From positions 68,887,501 to 68,951,500 of the forward strand of contig NC_069368.1 in the NCBI RefSeq assembly GCF_021730395.1: 64,000 bases of DNA. Reading direction: 5' to 3'. The notes under the pieces are model-generated. The model was not told the origin of the DNA and made no database searches. It saw nothing but the letters and a program-made list of their open reading frames with translations. The DNA comes from Mercenaria mercenaria. Lineage: Eukaryota; Mollusca; Bivalvia; Venerida; Veneridae. Below are positions 30,704 through 44,000 of the stretch, in pieces. Each line of letters starts with the position of its first letter. Positions within the stretch are counted from its first letter, which is position 1. Both the position numbers and the translations under genes were made by a program.

Positions 30704-33233
30704 TAACTATGTCATGTAGATATTTGTCGTTGACAAGGTGTTTAAAAGCTTCAATGTCTGTCTAAATACGAAAATCTTGATTACTTTAATGACTGATCAT
30801 GTGTCTGCTGATTTATTAGTGCCAAATATAAGAAATTAATTTAAAAAAAGAATTACAGCATAGAAATTGATGAGTATTTTGTGGTGCAATGAGGATTTGC
30901 ATTTTAACCCCCTTTTTGCTACTAATTAATAATTCCTTTCTCATTATATGGTCAAATGTTTTGTTATAACAAAATAAGATTAAAGTGATTGAAAAATGAC
31001 CAGATTTAGGGGGCATTTTGTTGAGAAAATCTACAGTCTTAATCACCTAAAATGCTGCCTTAATGCTTACTTCACTGCTGTTAGAATATATACATGATGC
31101 AAATAATGATCCGTCCATTTCGACCTTTAATGGTCAAATAAGGCAAGTATGGTTCTAGGTCAGGTGAATATTTATACTTGATTTATCAGTTTTTTATCAT
31201 TTTTCAGTATGTGTCATTTTGTTATTTGCAATTTCTCATAAAAGGTGTCATCAAGATTACAAACTGCGTTTGGAAGCTTGAATGCAAACTGTCCCCTTTT
31301 TTTAAAAACTTTCTCATCAATAAAGATTATCAGTATTTGGTATTTTGATGTAATGACTGCTGATATTAATTAACATAGGCAAAAGTAGAAATTTTATTAT
31401 TTTCAAAAAGCTATGAGTATTATAAAAAGATGAGAGCACCAAAAATTACGCTTATACAGATATGTTTTTAATTGTTCTGAAACTGCTTTGAATCAACAAT
31501 GTTCTGTGATTTTTGTTATTGTAAGAATAAATAATACTGCTGCTTTAAAACTGTTACTAAAAAAAAAGTGCAGTGTCATTTTTATGCTGAATAGTGTTTT
31601 TCTCTATTTCAGCATGTATAATGCATGTTTCTGCCATTCACAATAAATTTAACTCTTTAAAAAATGTTTTATGATTTGTGACAAATGGAAGAATTTGAGA
31701 TAGGTAGCTATTTCAAAGAAACGTGATTGACATAGAACATGTACTATGAAATCTAATTATTCCTGGTTGATGTCATGGTTTCATATAATGGTAAAATTTA
31801 ATCCAAAGAAACAGATAATATAAAATTTTCATTTTTTATCTTTGACTTTTGAAAACCATGAATTCATATATAGCAGGTTGTGGAAATTGCAAAATTTTAT
31901 GCTCACAAATTCAAATGGTCATACAGTATGTAAAGTTATGATGTTGTTCCTTTTTTTGACCGATTTTCTTTTTATGCAGATTTCTTTCATACTAAGCAGT
32001 ATTGAGATTTATCAGGAAATATGCCTAAAAATACCTTAAAGTAATTTACCAAACCAAATTGTCAGTATTACATGTTGCACATCGATCAAGATGACCAAAT
32101 CTAATATACTGGTACTTTTAATGGTACTTCACAATGTTTTAGAATTAAAAAAAAAAAGACAATTTAGTGAATTTTTTCTTGCTATTAACTATTCAAAAAG
32201 CACCTTAATGCCATTATTTTCTGTGGTTAGTTTTAATAAAAAGCAGGGGGAAATCTAATTAGATATCCTCTGTGCTCAAACACCTCAAAATGAATATACA
32301 TTTACACTTAGTTCATTTCATTTCATAGGTATCAATATATACCAATTGACTAAAGATTCATAGATTTTGACAAGATTTTATTTCTGTTCTGACGTTAATA
32401 ATGTATAGTGCACTAGGATACGTAGAATTAGATTTTTCTGTCTTCTGTAGCGTAATAATCGGCATATTTTGCAAAAGAATTTTATTTATACAGATGTTAA
32501 CTTTATTATATGTTTTCATGATTTTTACCTGTTTATTTTTTTGTGCTGCTATTTTTACACAAATCTGTGACTCGTTTTAAGCCGAGACTGTGATATTTAT
32601 TTGTAAAATCACACTTGTTGTGTATATGTGTTAAAGCGCCTTAAATGTGAAAGAAAAATGGCTTTAATTTCTGCACTTATACTTTGTATGTTAATTGTCA
32701 TAAACCCATTTTAGGTCCATCATTTTAATGTTTCATTGTACGCATTTTTGAATTTTCGTAAAACGTTGCATAATGAGCCATTGTAAAAGCATGGACTTAG
32801 ATGTAACAAAGAATTTTCCTGCATTTTTAGACTGACCTTTACAGATAAATCATGACAGATCGAGATAGCATGGTCATTTGTAGGAAAATACATTTATTTC
32901 TAGTTTATAACTCTGTAAAATTACAGGACTGTTCTCCACCGAATTTTAAGCCTCATTCTGAATTCACATTGATAATGAGCTGTAAGTCATTACTGTGTGA
33001 GACCCTTCCAGGATATATACCGGAGACAGAATATATTAATCAAAAGATGTTTGATTGATAAAACTCTTTTGGCCTTAATTGCGTATTCTAATATGCTTGT
33101 TTCTGTTAAAACACGCTTACGCTTAAATGACACGTTAACATGCGATGACATCAATCTTTTTGTTGCGAGCAAGAAAGAGCGCTACTATATTTTTTCTACT
33201 GTTTTAGATAAAGGGCATATTAGAATCGAAATA
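30704..33233 (+). other. SAXO 3' UTR and downstream AT-rich sequence
   Basis: No gene visible. Candidate polyadenylation signals AATAAA occur at 31319-31324, near 31527 and at 31642-31647; which is used cannot be decided. Short frames in this part are not supported as genes. Confidence 0.5.
31642..31647 (+). promoter_or_regulatory. candidate polyadenylation signal of SAXO
   Basis: AATAAA about 940 bp after the stop codon. An earlier AATAAA at 31319-31324 is an alternative. Chance occurrence is likely in such AT-rich DNA. Confidence 0.3.
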
Positions 33234-33235
33234 AT

Positions 33236-33394
33236 GTATAGAAAAATCGTGTTTTGCTTAAATTAATACACTCAAAATCGGTAATACGTCGGCAGAATAA
33301 TTCACTCGAACTACGCCCTCCTGAAATTATTCCGCGAACATATAATCTCTTGTCATGTATTGATAACGTTAAAACACGGTTTTTCTATACACTA
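33236..33394. repeat. inverted repeat, possible small MITE
   Basis: TATAGAAAAATCGTGTTTTG (33238-33257) is mirrored by TAAAACACGGTTTTTCTATA (33371-33390). The interior holds CACTCGAACTACGCCCTCC with higher GC than the flanks. Boundaries are uncertain. Confidence 0.5.
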
Positions 33395-34090
33395 TTTCTT
33401 AAATGAATTCATTCATTTCTATCAGCAGAGAGCAGTATTGATGTTTAGTCTACTTTGGAATAAGACCATTATTATAGACCAATAAGAGTAATGATTGATT
33501 GGTAAATTAAGACAGCTTTAAGATTCTATTTTACAAGCCTTTACAGATACTAGATGATGTTCTTTAAATAAAAATTCAGTTAAAAAAAGAATCACAGCTA
33601 AAACACATCTTAATTTTGGCAAGGCTCAAAAGAGCAACATTTCTTTTCAGGTTTTAAAACTAGAAAAGAGTTATGTCTCTTTCATTTTGCTTTGCTCATC
33701 ATTCAGTCATGTTATTACCTATATATTGTAGTGTATTTAATTGCTTTCAGGAATTCTAATGATATTGCCTTTTATAGTGCTTATTTTATATGTTTTCATT
33801 TTAGAATAAAAAAAAGCCATTCTGCACTGTCATATTATTATGTTCACCAGGAGATAATGTACTTGGCAGCAGAGATAGTAAACGATTGCATAAGATTTGT
33901 AAATTGATTCGATTTTTTTTTATGAAAGTGAGTTTATATCTTTGTGCCATTAATTGTTATTTACACTCTAAAAGAATATGAATACTAAATTTTCATTTTA
34001 ATTGCCTATTCGTTAAGAAAATGTTTAATTAATGAAAGTTTTAAAAGTTAACAAAAATTTAAATGCATTTGTCCTTGATTCTATTTTTAA
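33395..34090. other. AT-rich sequence, nothing recognised
   Basis: No coding, RNA or repeat feature could be supported. A 71-codon frame at 33692-33907 is T-rich and shows no family resemblance. Confidence 0.4.
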
Positions 34091-34256
34091 CCCTTATCAT
34101 GCTGGACATGATTGATTCTGCCTTTGCGACCATTGTAGTCTGCACTGTTTGCTATTCAGTCAGTATTGTTTGGGTAAACACCCCTTTTCACAGTTAATGG
34201 TACTGTCCAAATTGAAGGATGGACAAGTTCATTATAGAAATTTAGCAAGGTAAGGG
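34091..34256 (+). mobile_element. TTAA-flanked MITE, copy 4 (internally shortened)
   Basis: TTAA on both sides (34087-34090 and 34257-34260), ends CCCTTATCATGCTGGACA and AGCAAGGTAAGGG. At 166 bp it lacks about 40 bp around the GATCATGATC region found in the longer copies. Confidence 0.82.
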
Positions 34257-34789
34257 TTAATGTATAATGATATCAAGACAAAATCTGTATACTGGTGTAG
34301 TTTGTATTATCATATACATTGAGGATTTTTAGCAAATACATCTGAAAAACCACGCTTAGCATGTTTAGATTTTTAAAGTAGATTAACTAAAAAAGTTAAA
34401 TTTCCATTAATTTTTGTTATTACAACTGCTGTTGGTTAAACTGGAATGAGAGAATTCGGAGTAAGTTACTCTGAGTTTGTTTTGCATTAATATGTATATA
34501 TAATTCATATTGTAGAAATTTCATGTTGAAATTGTCTTTTCCTGGTTTTTCTGTAAAAATCAGGTTTATGTAGAAATAAAAAGAGTATCTATCTAATCTC
34601 TTGTCTCATGTTTTTCTAAATTATGTAAGAATGTGCAAAGCCTACTTTCTCAAAATGGCAGTTGTGTTTGCATACAGACTTTCTTTTCTTTTGATGCATT
34701 TAGCATTTTTCACTCTTTTTCTGTGAAGTTAAACAATGAATTAGCATCATACTTTAAGTAGTTTATCATCTCCAACCTCTCAACCACGC

Positions 34790-35860
34790 CCACTGGCAAC
34801 CATGTTCTGTACCTAATCAGAAGAATCTCAACAATCTTTGTAGAGGGTCATACAAAGAACATTTATGTGAAATTATTTTTAAATCGGGAAACTGCTTTTT
34901 GAGATGATTTTCCAATTGGTTTCCATGACAACCAGAATGCTGCATGGAATGGAATTATTTGAACAATTTTAGAGAGGACCGTCCAAGAAACAACCAGGTC
35001 AAGTGATTTCAGAGGTGATCTTGTTTGAAGAAGTATGGACGGATGATGAGAGACCACAATTGCTCACCCTGAGCACTTTGGGCCCAAAACGTTTTCAAGG
35101 TGCAGGACCTTTGACTTACTGACCCCAAAAACAATAGGGGTCATCTGTTTCATAAGCCTCGTCATGCTTTCAAATTTTAAAGTTTTGGGTCAAGTGGTTT
35201 GCAAGCTATGTGCAGAAACTGTTTTCAAGGTTCAGGTCCCTTTGACCTTGACCTTTGACCCCAAAATCTATTGGGACATCTTCTTTATAAGCCTAATTAT
35301 GCTACAAAATTTGAAGATACTGGATTGAGTGGTTCTCAAGTTATTGAAAGGAAACAGTTTTCAAGGTTCATGCCCCTGTGACCTTGATGTTTTACTTACT
35401 GATCCTTAAAACAACAGGGTCATCTACTTCATAAGTCCAGTCATGCTATCAAGTTTGAAGGTTCTGGGTCAAGTGTTTCTCAAGTTACTGAGCGAAAACC
35501 GTTTTCAAGTTTCAGGCTCTTGTGACCTTGCTCTTTGACCTATTGACTCCCAAAATTAGAGGCGTCATCTACTTTATACGCCCAATCATGCTACCACGTT
35601 TGAAGGTTCTCGGTGAAGTTGTTCTCAAGTTGATATTAGGGAGAACCCGTTTTCTAAGTTCAGACCCCTGTGGCCTTGACATTTGACCGCAAAAACCGTG
35701 GTCATCTTCTTTATAAGACAAATCATAGTACCCAGTTTGAATGTTCTGGATCAAGTTATTGGGCGGAAACAGTTCGCTCTGTCGGCCGACTGGCAGACCG
35801 AAGCGACCGACAGGTGCAAAGCAATACACACCCGCTTCTTCGAAGGGGTAGGGATGCATA
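34790..35860 (-). mobile_element. tandem-core element with GACCTTTGACC units
   Basis: After an entry block with CCACGCCCACTGGCAACCATG, AGAGGGTCATACAAAGAACA and a short hairpin-prone GCTCACCCTGAGC (near 35062), there are five to six units of about 125 bp with AACCGTTTTCAAGGTTCAGG-type, CCTTTGACC and CATCTACTTCATAAG-type blocks. The end has CGGCCGACTGGCAGACC, CGACCGACAGG and ACACACCCGCTTCTTCGAAG. Open frames here are by-products of the repeat. Orientation follows from the hairpin lying left and is tentative. Confidence 0.65.
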
Positions 35861-37500
35861 ACATGAAGGGAAGTGGTCGTGGGTTTTGCGATTTCAATTT
35901 TAATCTACTACTGTTATTTGTAGACATTTCTTTGTACATACATTTACATAAAACGACACGATGTCTCTTACTGTTTTATATTTACATGGACTCGTATATT
36001 ACATGATTATAAGGTAACCATGCTTTTAAATAATTACTTCTAACCACAAAATCAGGTCATTCTTATTTTCACCTTGATCAAGTCGTATGTTTTTTCTTTG
36101 TACCTGAAAGATGAAATGTTTGTCCAGCGGCAGAATATAAGCGCAAATTTTAACAAATTTATTTCAACGTATACTATATAATAGCTGACGAGGACCGTAC
36201 AGTAATTGTTACCATTGAAGGCAGACCGCCACACCCGCGTTTCTTAAAAACGTCAAATGCTAAGTTTCACCTTAATTCGTTTTTGTTCTTGTTGATTGTT
36301 TTTGCCCATAAAATAATCTACATGATGGACGCAGACATCTTGTTATGCTCTATCTCTAAAAAATTAAAAGCACCAAAAAAACAAAAATTGCAGTGACCAT
36401 TCGTCAAACCAGTTCCACGAATGTTGTCAAAATAGCCATTATTTCATCAAACGACCTTACCGTAGACAGTCCTTCTCAACGTTAAATGCACATAGGGGTT
36501 TCTTTCATTCTAAAGTCACTCAGATAATGCAAACTTCAGGCCTAACCGCAATTAATTAACAAAACTTACCTTAAATTATGTCTTAATAATTTCCTTTGTA
36601 AGCTCTTTTATAACTTTTAAATGATTGTGTATATCGGTCAAAACTCATCAGACTTTGTTTTGTAATTCCTTCTTGCACGTAAACAATAAAACTATTGTAT
36701 TATTGATGGATAAACTAATGTGAACCCATGAAGCGGCGTTACCATGCACGTGAAGACGACAAAACAGAAGATGACACAGTTGTGTACCGGTGTGTTGAGT
36801 GGATAGTCTTTTAATGATAAATATGTTCAGGCACCAAAGCTATATTAATATGCGGAAGCCCATATAAGTGCTGTTTCGGGCTGTTCATCCAGCACGATGG
36901 GTTGAATTCAACCAAGCTAGTTACCTTCCTTACATTAATGTTTATTTCGACATGACTAGCAACTAGCAACCACAACTTTGTGCGACAACAGACAACGCCA
37001 GAAGGTATAATAATAAAGTATCGTAAAATCAAAGACTTTTCACCTTCCTTCAGGGATCTTGCATTTGACCATAATGAAGAAGAAAAACAAAAGTTAGGCG
37101 GAGGGAAACATAACTGGACTGACATACGATCTCGACGTATCTTAGAAACGCAAAATAAGAATAGAATTTCATAAATATGATGCATCGGACATGTTAACCT
37201 GACAAAAGATTACGTTTCACAAGATCAGAGACATCACCATATAGTGCAGAAAAATGTGTAGACAATATGTAGTCTGCACAATCATTACTAAATCTCAACT
37301 TAAACAAGATGTTACACTGGAAGAGCTTTGCAAGTAAAACTAGAAAAAAGTAATGTTTTAACAATTTCTAATGTGTTTACAATTTACTTGATAAATTTTG
37401 CCGATATCTACGATCAATTTACCGCGTGTACGCAAAAGCTAAAAGAAGTTCTGGAGCGGAAGGTATTAAAATGGCGCATCAATTAATAATAAAGTGTATT
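35861..37500. other. intergenic, nothing recognised
   Basis: Unique-looking sequence between the repeat element and the transporter 3' flank. The 124-codon minus frame at 36811-37185 and its opposite-strand shadow have no recognisable motif. No RNA gene seen. Confidence 0.4.
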
Positions 37501-37742
37501 TGATGTCTGCACAATCGTTATTTATACAACTGTAAGCTCACATGACCCTGTTTATACCCTTAAGCCTTGAAATGCAGTGGCCGAGCAGCTTCGCATTAAT
37601 ATGTCTGAGGCAGACAATGGATGTGTCTTTCAGCAAGGCAATCGGCCCAGCTGAAAATGCGTATCAGCTACTAAGTATCTGTTTTGGGTAAAAGAAAGCA
37701 GCCAAGAATATTTAATGTTTCTGTTTATATTTATGAGGCAAG

Positions 37743-37748
37743 TTTAAT
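37743..37748 (-). promoter_or_regulatory. candidate polyadenylation signal (ATTAAA), copy 1
   Basis: ATTAAA on the minus strand about 137 bp after the stop. The equivalent position in copy 2 (55707-55712) reads AATAAA. Confidence 0.4.
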
Positions 37749-37884
37749 ATTTCTTGCACAAATAATATTTCCTCGTGCGACGGAACAGGTTTCGTGAGTT
37801 TGGTCATGGAGGCACATTACCTCACACAATCTGAATATATGTAATAAAAAGACAGCTCTTTCTGAGACTTGGTAAAAAAGTAAT

Positions 37885-38097
37885 TTAAGATATCTGTTGG
37901 TCTGACTCTGTCCTCTCAGTTTCTCGTCTGCTGACGCACGGTATCTTGAACCGGTTGTCCTTATACCATCTCTCACACTCCTCAAGCGTCTGCGGAAGTT
38001 CATATTGATTGGTTTCCGGTACCCAGAACATTGATACTGAAACAATCGCACACATAATGCCGAAAACCAAACCTGGTGCCCATAATGCTGTCTCTGC
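37885..38097 (-). CDS. SLC22 copy 1 exon 11
   Basis: Encodes [15 protein letters not shown] (helix 12), [18 protein letters not shown] and a charged cytosolic tail ending ESDQQIS. Acceptor TTTTCAG. Confidence 0.93.
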   Translation of the reverse strand, partial: AETALWAPGLVFGIMCAIVSVSMFWVPETNQYELPQTLEECERWYKDNRFKIPCVSRRETERTESDQQIS

Positions 38098-41000
38098 CTG
38101 AAAACAGTACGAAATAAAAACACTTCAGAATTTATTCCAAGTCAAATTTTACAACAAGAAAATGAAGCCACGTAAAGATTTCAAAACAGCATGATTGAAA
38201 TAGTCATCTTCATAGGTTTCTAAAACAAAAAACACCACTTCCCCTCCCCACTATACACACCCTACTACCCCAGCATTTTAGACTATATTGCACTTCCATA
38301 CGTTCGTTAACGTAAGTAAAACGTGAAAACTATAGTAGTCAGTGAGTTTAAGCAGTATTATTTTACTGAAATAAAATTACCAGATTTCTTGAGAATGGTG
38401 CTAGCATTCCACCAATCCTTGCTGCTGCGGACGACATGCCGATTCCGACATTCCTGAAATATACATCGTATACACAATTACGCAGTCCGGACTATTCTTC
38501 CAGACGATAATTTGAAAACTGTTTACAAAACAAATGAACACATAAATTCTCATATTTTACCTTTAATACAATAGTTCTATAGACAAGCACAATACCTCAT
38601 ATTGGTCGGGTATAATTCCGGTGTATATAGAAATATGGTGCTGAATGAACCAGTGATGGCGAATTTTCCAATCAAAGTGAACACTGTAGATCCCAATATC
38701 ATCGCTGAATTTCCGTCTTTATAAAAAGAATGAAAAATAATGTTACAAATATATTTATTTGTAAAGGTGAGTCAGTGGCCAAAAAAGTCAAGTTAACTAC
38801 GTTAGATCTATACTTTGTTCAAACAATGAACACTAGTTTCTGGAAACGGAATGCTGTATTTGCCAACAGCATCACGCATATTCATACATGTTGCTGCTTT
38901 TAGGAAGTCTGCCAATCTTTGAACCGATAACAAATTCAATATGCGTTTTTAAGTTTTCATAAATTTTCGTTGAAGTAAAAAGGCAATTTATGTGATCTTA
39001 AAAACTCGTAAAATATCTTGCAACGAACCTGCCCCTGCCTTATTTTAATAATGTTTGACAAGAATTTAAGTCATTTAGACTACTGTCACTGCTTTCGGTT
39101 CATTTCTAAAAACTTGCCACTGCAACATATTCTGCTTATTTATCCCCCCGCCAAAGGCGAAGGGGATATTAGAAATGCTCTCCGTCCGTGCGTCCGTCCG
39201 TCCGCAACGATCTTTGTCCGGAGCATAACTCCAAAAGTACTGGAGGGATTTTCTTCAAACTTCATACACTGATAGAACACATTGGGAGGAAGTGCAGTGT
39301 GCAAGAACAATAACTCTACCTTGCCTATTTTTTGAGTTATTCCCCTTTATCATATTTTCTTAAAAAAATTTGTCCGGAGCACAACTCCAAAAGTACTGGA
39401 GGGATTTTCTTCAAACTTCATACACTGATAGAACACATTGGGAGGAAGTGCAGTGTGCAAGAACAATAACTCTACCTTGCCTATTTTTTGAGTTATTCCC
39501 CTTTATTATATTTTCTAAAAAAAATTTTGTCCGGAGCATAACTCCCAGAAGTACTGGAGGGATTTTCTTCAAACTTAATACACTGATAGAACACATTGGG
39601 AGGAAGTGCATTGTGCACGAACAATAACTCTACCTTGCCTATTTTTTGAGTTATTCCCCTTTATTATATTTTCTTAAAAAAATTTGTCCGGAGCATATCT
39701 TCTTCATGCATGGAGGGATTTTGATATAACTTGGCACAAATGTTCACCACCACGAGACGGAATGTCTTGCGCAAGAACCAGGTCCCTAGGTCTAAGGTCA
39801 AGGTCACACTTAGAGGCCAAAGGTTAGATACAAGAATGACTTTGTCTGAAGCATTTCTTCTTCATGCATGGAGGGATTTTGATGTAACTTGGCACAATTA
39901 TACACCATCATGAGACGAAGTGTCACGCGCAGTTCCCTTCTTTACTTACCTTTGTTGTTACTTTAAATAGCTTTTATTGTAACTTTTTCATTACTAGTCG
40001 TAGGGAAAAATCGAGACCACTTTTCTGTAGTACAACATGCATGCTACATCCAATTTTGAGGTGTATTTTGACCAATCTCTACCTGGTAAAGATTTTTGTG
40101 TGGACTTACAATTTTATTTTTTTTAAGATTAACTTCCCTTATTTGTTACTATAAATAACTTATTTTGTAACATTTTTATAACGGACCGTAGAGAAAAACC
40201 AAGACCACTTTTCTGTGGTACAACATAGAGGTTACTTTCCAATTTTACGTGTATTTTAAGGTATCTCCACCTGGTAAGGAGTTTTTTGTGGACTAAGAAA
40301 AACAAAAGACTTACAATGATTACTAAACAACCACAAAATTAAAATTCCATTTGCAAATACAGCTGCTAGAGTAAAGAAATTAGCTGTGATGGGTGTATAT
40401 TGTGACATTCTGGCACTCTTGTTCCCTGTTAGCTTTCCATTCCTTCTTTTTACAGTAGCCATATAGAAAAACATCATAGCTATACTGTTCATGAAAATTA
40501 ATAAAATTTAGCAGTAAACCACCTCACCACTGACTTATTCTTTCTTCCACATCTTTAAAACCCCTGATGCGGACCACAACTAAACGGTTCTTCAAAGCTT
40601 TCCCCAAAATTAATGCTTTCAGACACTAACTTGCCAGGAACTTTAGCCTTCAATCATAATATGCCCGGCGGGGGGATTAGCCATGTCTAACATGGCTCTT
40701 GTTGTTGAATAAAATGGCACAGTAACGACTGTGTAGCAGTTAAGGGGCAGGTAATCCAGACAAACGAAAAATATACTTGATAAACGGTGTTTTCATACTT
40801 GCAGTTGTTGTAAGAACAGTGGCAGTTATGAGGGCTACACCGCATATACTGTGAAATGCAATGGCTGTAGGCTTCCGACCATACCTACAATGTAAAGTCC
40901 ACATGCTTTATGCTAATCAGCATTATCTCCATTTTACCTGTCATTCTGCAAACCGAAGTCGTTATCTTTGCAAGGTACCGTCTGTTGCATTCCCCCAAGT

Positions 41001-44000
41001 TTCACGGGAGATTAAACAAACTTTCTTAGCATTAAAGCGACACATCAAAGTAAAAAGATGTCATGCAATCAAATAAATAATAATGACTTTTACCATAAGA
41101 ATATCGAACATACAATAAGAATAACGACATATACACTAACAATGGTAAGACTTAGAATATGAATGACACGACATTGAATAACAATATCAGAGATACAATA
41201 AGAATAACGAAATATAGAATAACAATAATGACTTTTAGAATATGAATGACAAGACACTGAATAACAATAACAAACATACAATAATAATAACGTTTGACAT
41301 ACCATATTTGGTGGTTGGCGGATATAGAAATTGTCGCGCTTGTGTCTGCGATTTAAAACTGGCGAAAGCTCGCTTCCAATTGGCCCAGTGCATTTTAAAT
41401 ACAGTTACAAAATTCCAGCATCTGATTGAAAGTTTCTGAGATTTTGAAACTGACCAAGGACATGTTTGCATGCTGAAGCTAGTCTCCAGACTATTTTTAA
41501 ACTTGAAGCATGTCTTACAGTAGTCCCATATCTTACCGTCGGAAACACGTTATTAGATGTCGCGGACCTCAAATGGTAAGTGGTTTATACCTGTTTATAA
41601 TGGACCATAAATGATGTGTAGCTTATACATTTGTACCTCCATATCATGGGCGGTAAATTGTGTGTGGTTTGTATTTGTCAATCATGAACCGTAGTGGCTT
41701 GTGGTTTAATGCACGGTACCTGTTTATCACGGACCATGAATGGCGTGTAGTAATACCTGTTTATCATGGACCATAATTGATGTGTGGTTTCTATTTGTCT
41801 ACCATGGACCATAAATGGTGTGTAGTTTATATTTGTCTATCATGGACCGTAAATAGTGTGTGGTTTATATTTGTCTATCATGGACAGTAAATAGTGTGTG
41901 GTTTACATTTGTCTGTCATGGACAGTAAATAGTGTGTGGTTTATATTTGTCTATCATGGACAGTAAATAGTGTGTGGTTTATATTTGTCTATCTTGGACC
42001 GTAAATGATGTGTGGTTTATACCTGTTTATCATGGACCACTCCATGAACGCTGCTGGATATTCTACTATAGAACCGAGGAAGAAATTGAGGAATCTGTCT
42101 CCAGCAAGACTTGAAGAGATCAACATTATACCGTAGTATGTAGAACTGTTAGTAATCCTGAAAAATAATGAAATAATGTAAGATGACTAAGGTGTCTTAA
42201 TGATTCAGCCAGGTCCCACATACACTGCTCTTTGCAGAATTTTAGGTTCGATTACGTTTGTCACCCATGTGCATATCAGACAATTAAACCGGCTCAGCAA
42301 GTCTCCAACCATCAATGTTCATTGGCCATTTGTGTTCGAAGTAAGTTATCAATTGACACAGGAAGTCACTGAAGCGTCATCTTCATCAGAAAATATCTTT
42401 TTATACGATTACATTATGCTACATACTATGTGTGCTTCAAACAATTAAAAAATCAGCTCATACATACGCATCGACGTATTAATTACAATATTGTACAAAG
42501 AAATAATGTCATTTTTATAGATCCTAAAAAGTACAACAAAAACTCGCCAGATGTTTTAGAAATATCTAAATGTAGCGTTACAGACTGAAAGGAAAATATA
42601 TTTTACCAGGCAAACCACATGATTATAGATGTTAAAAATAATCTTTTTGATTTGATCAAATCAATAGCAGTGTAGGCTTTGGTAGATGCATCCTTCTGGT
42701 TGGTGGTGTTCACTGTTCCATTTTCTGCCCTAGTTAAGAGGCCGCTCTCTGTTTCTGGCGTTACATCTTCTGAAGAAAATAAGGTGCGCCATGTTAAAAG
42801 TACGGTGCCATAAAGGTGACATGCAACTTTTTGTAAAAACTAAATATCGAACAATCACGAAATCAACCAGAGTTGCTCGTGCAATTTCTGTTTGCTTTCG
42901 CAAAAAGAAACAATCCCGAAATGATCAAGTTTGTCATGTCATTTTTAAAGAATCAATGAATTTGTATCTCCCGCCGGACGGGATTAAGGTTTCACTCTTT
43001 ATAAAGCATTAAACTGCAACACCTGGGCTCTACGACAGTTTGTCATTCCTAACTAAACTAAAAGATTTTTCTACAATGACCTTGACCCAAGCTACCAAAG
43101 AGCAACCAAAACGTTGGTTTCAATGAAAGCTACCTCATTTACCTAGTTTGGAATTCATACCTAATTCTTAACTTAAGTTATTGTAAGAAAACCTTTTTTT
43201 GTATTTTTTTTTTTGTAACAATGAGCTTGACCTTGACCCAAGTAACCCAGAATACAACAAAAACATGGCCTCCATGCAAGTTTCCTTAATTCCAAGTTTC
43301 GTCGCAAATATCCCATTCCTGACTTTTAAAAAGATGAGCGAACATGTTTCGAGAATATAAAAAAAATGACAACCCCAACTTTGTCACTTTGCGATTATGC
43401 TATGAATTCTTATTTGATTTTCAAGTCTGTTTTATCTTATAGACTTCTTCACCAAATACAAACATATTGTTAGATTTCATATAAAAAACATATGTTTTAA
43501 GCCATATGGAACGCCGGAGCTGTCTTTTGTTAGATGAATACGAGGTATCTTCTTTAATTAGAGTAGTATCTTCACAAGGTCTTGATATGGTCATCGTACT
43601 TCGGTCCGAAAACTGGCAAAATCCTAAAAGTTGCTTTTTTATGAAATACGGGATGATTTAATTTAAGGATGCATTGCGTACATGTATGCGCTTGTCAATT
43701 AAGCTTAATCAAACTCTATTACTTGTAAGGTTAACCAAAATGCCTTTTACCCTTTCTGACTTCTAGGACTATACCAGACTGCATCTCGTAAGCACGGAAT
43801 CCACTTGCAGACACTATTTCATCATAGTCCTTGTTGTTTCGCTTACACGCTTTTTGAATAATAGCCTTGGCCTCTTTTATCCGTCCGTTCGCAATCAGCC
43901 ATCTTAGTGATTCGTCAATTAACCTGGAGTTTAAACTCATTCAGCTTTTTTATGTTAAACCCATCATTCACCAATACTGCTTTACATTAGCCTAAACAGG

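Noticed and set aside
36811-37185. 124-codon minus frame with an overlapping plus frame
   Set aside because: No family resemblance and no adjoining exons; probably chance.
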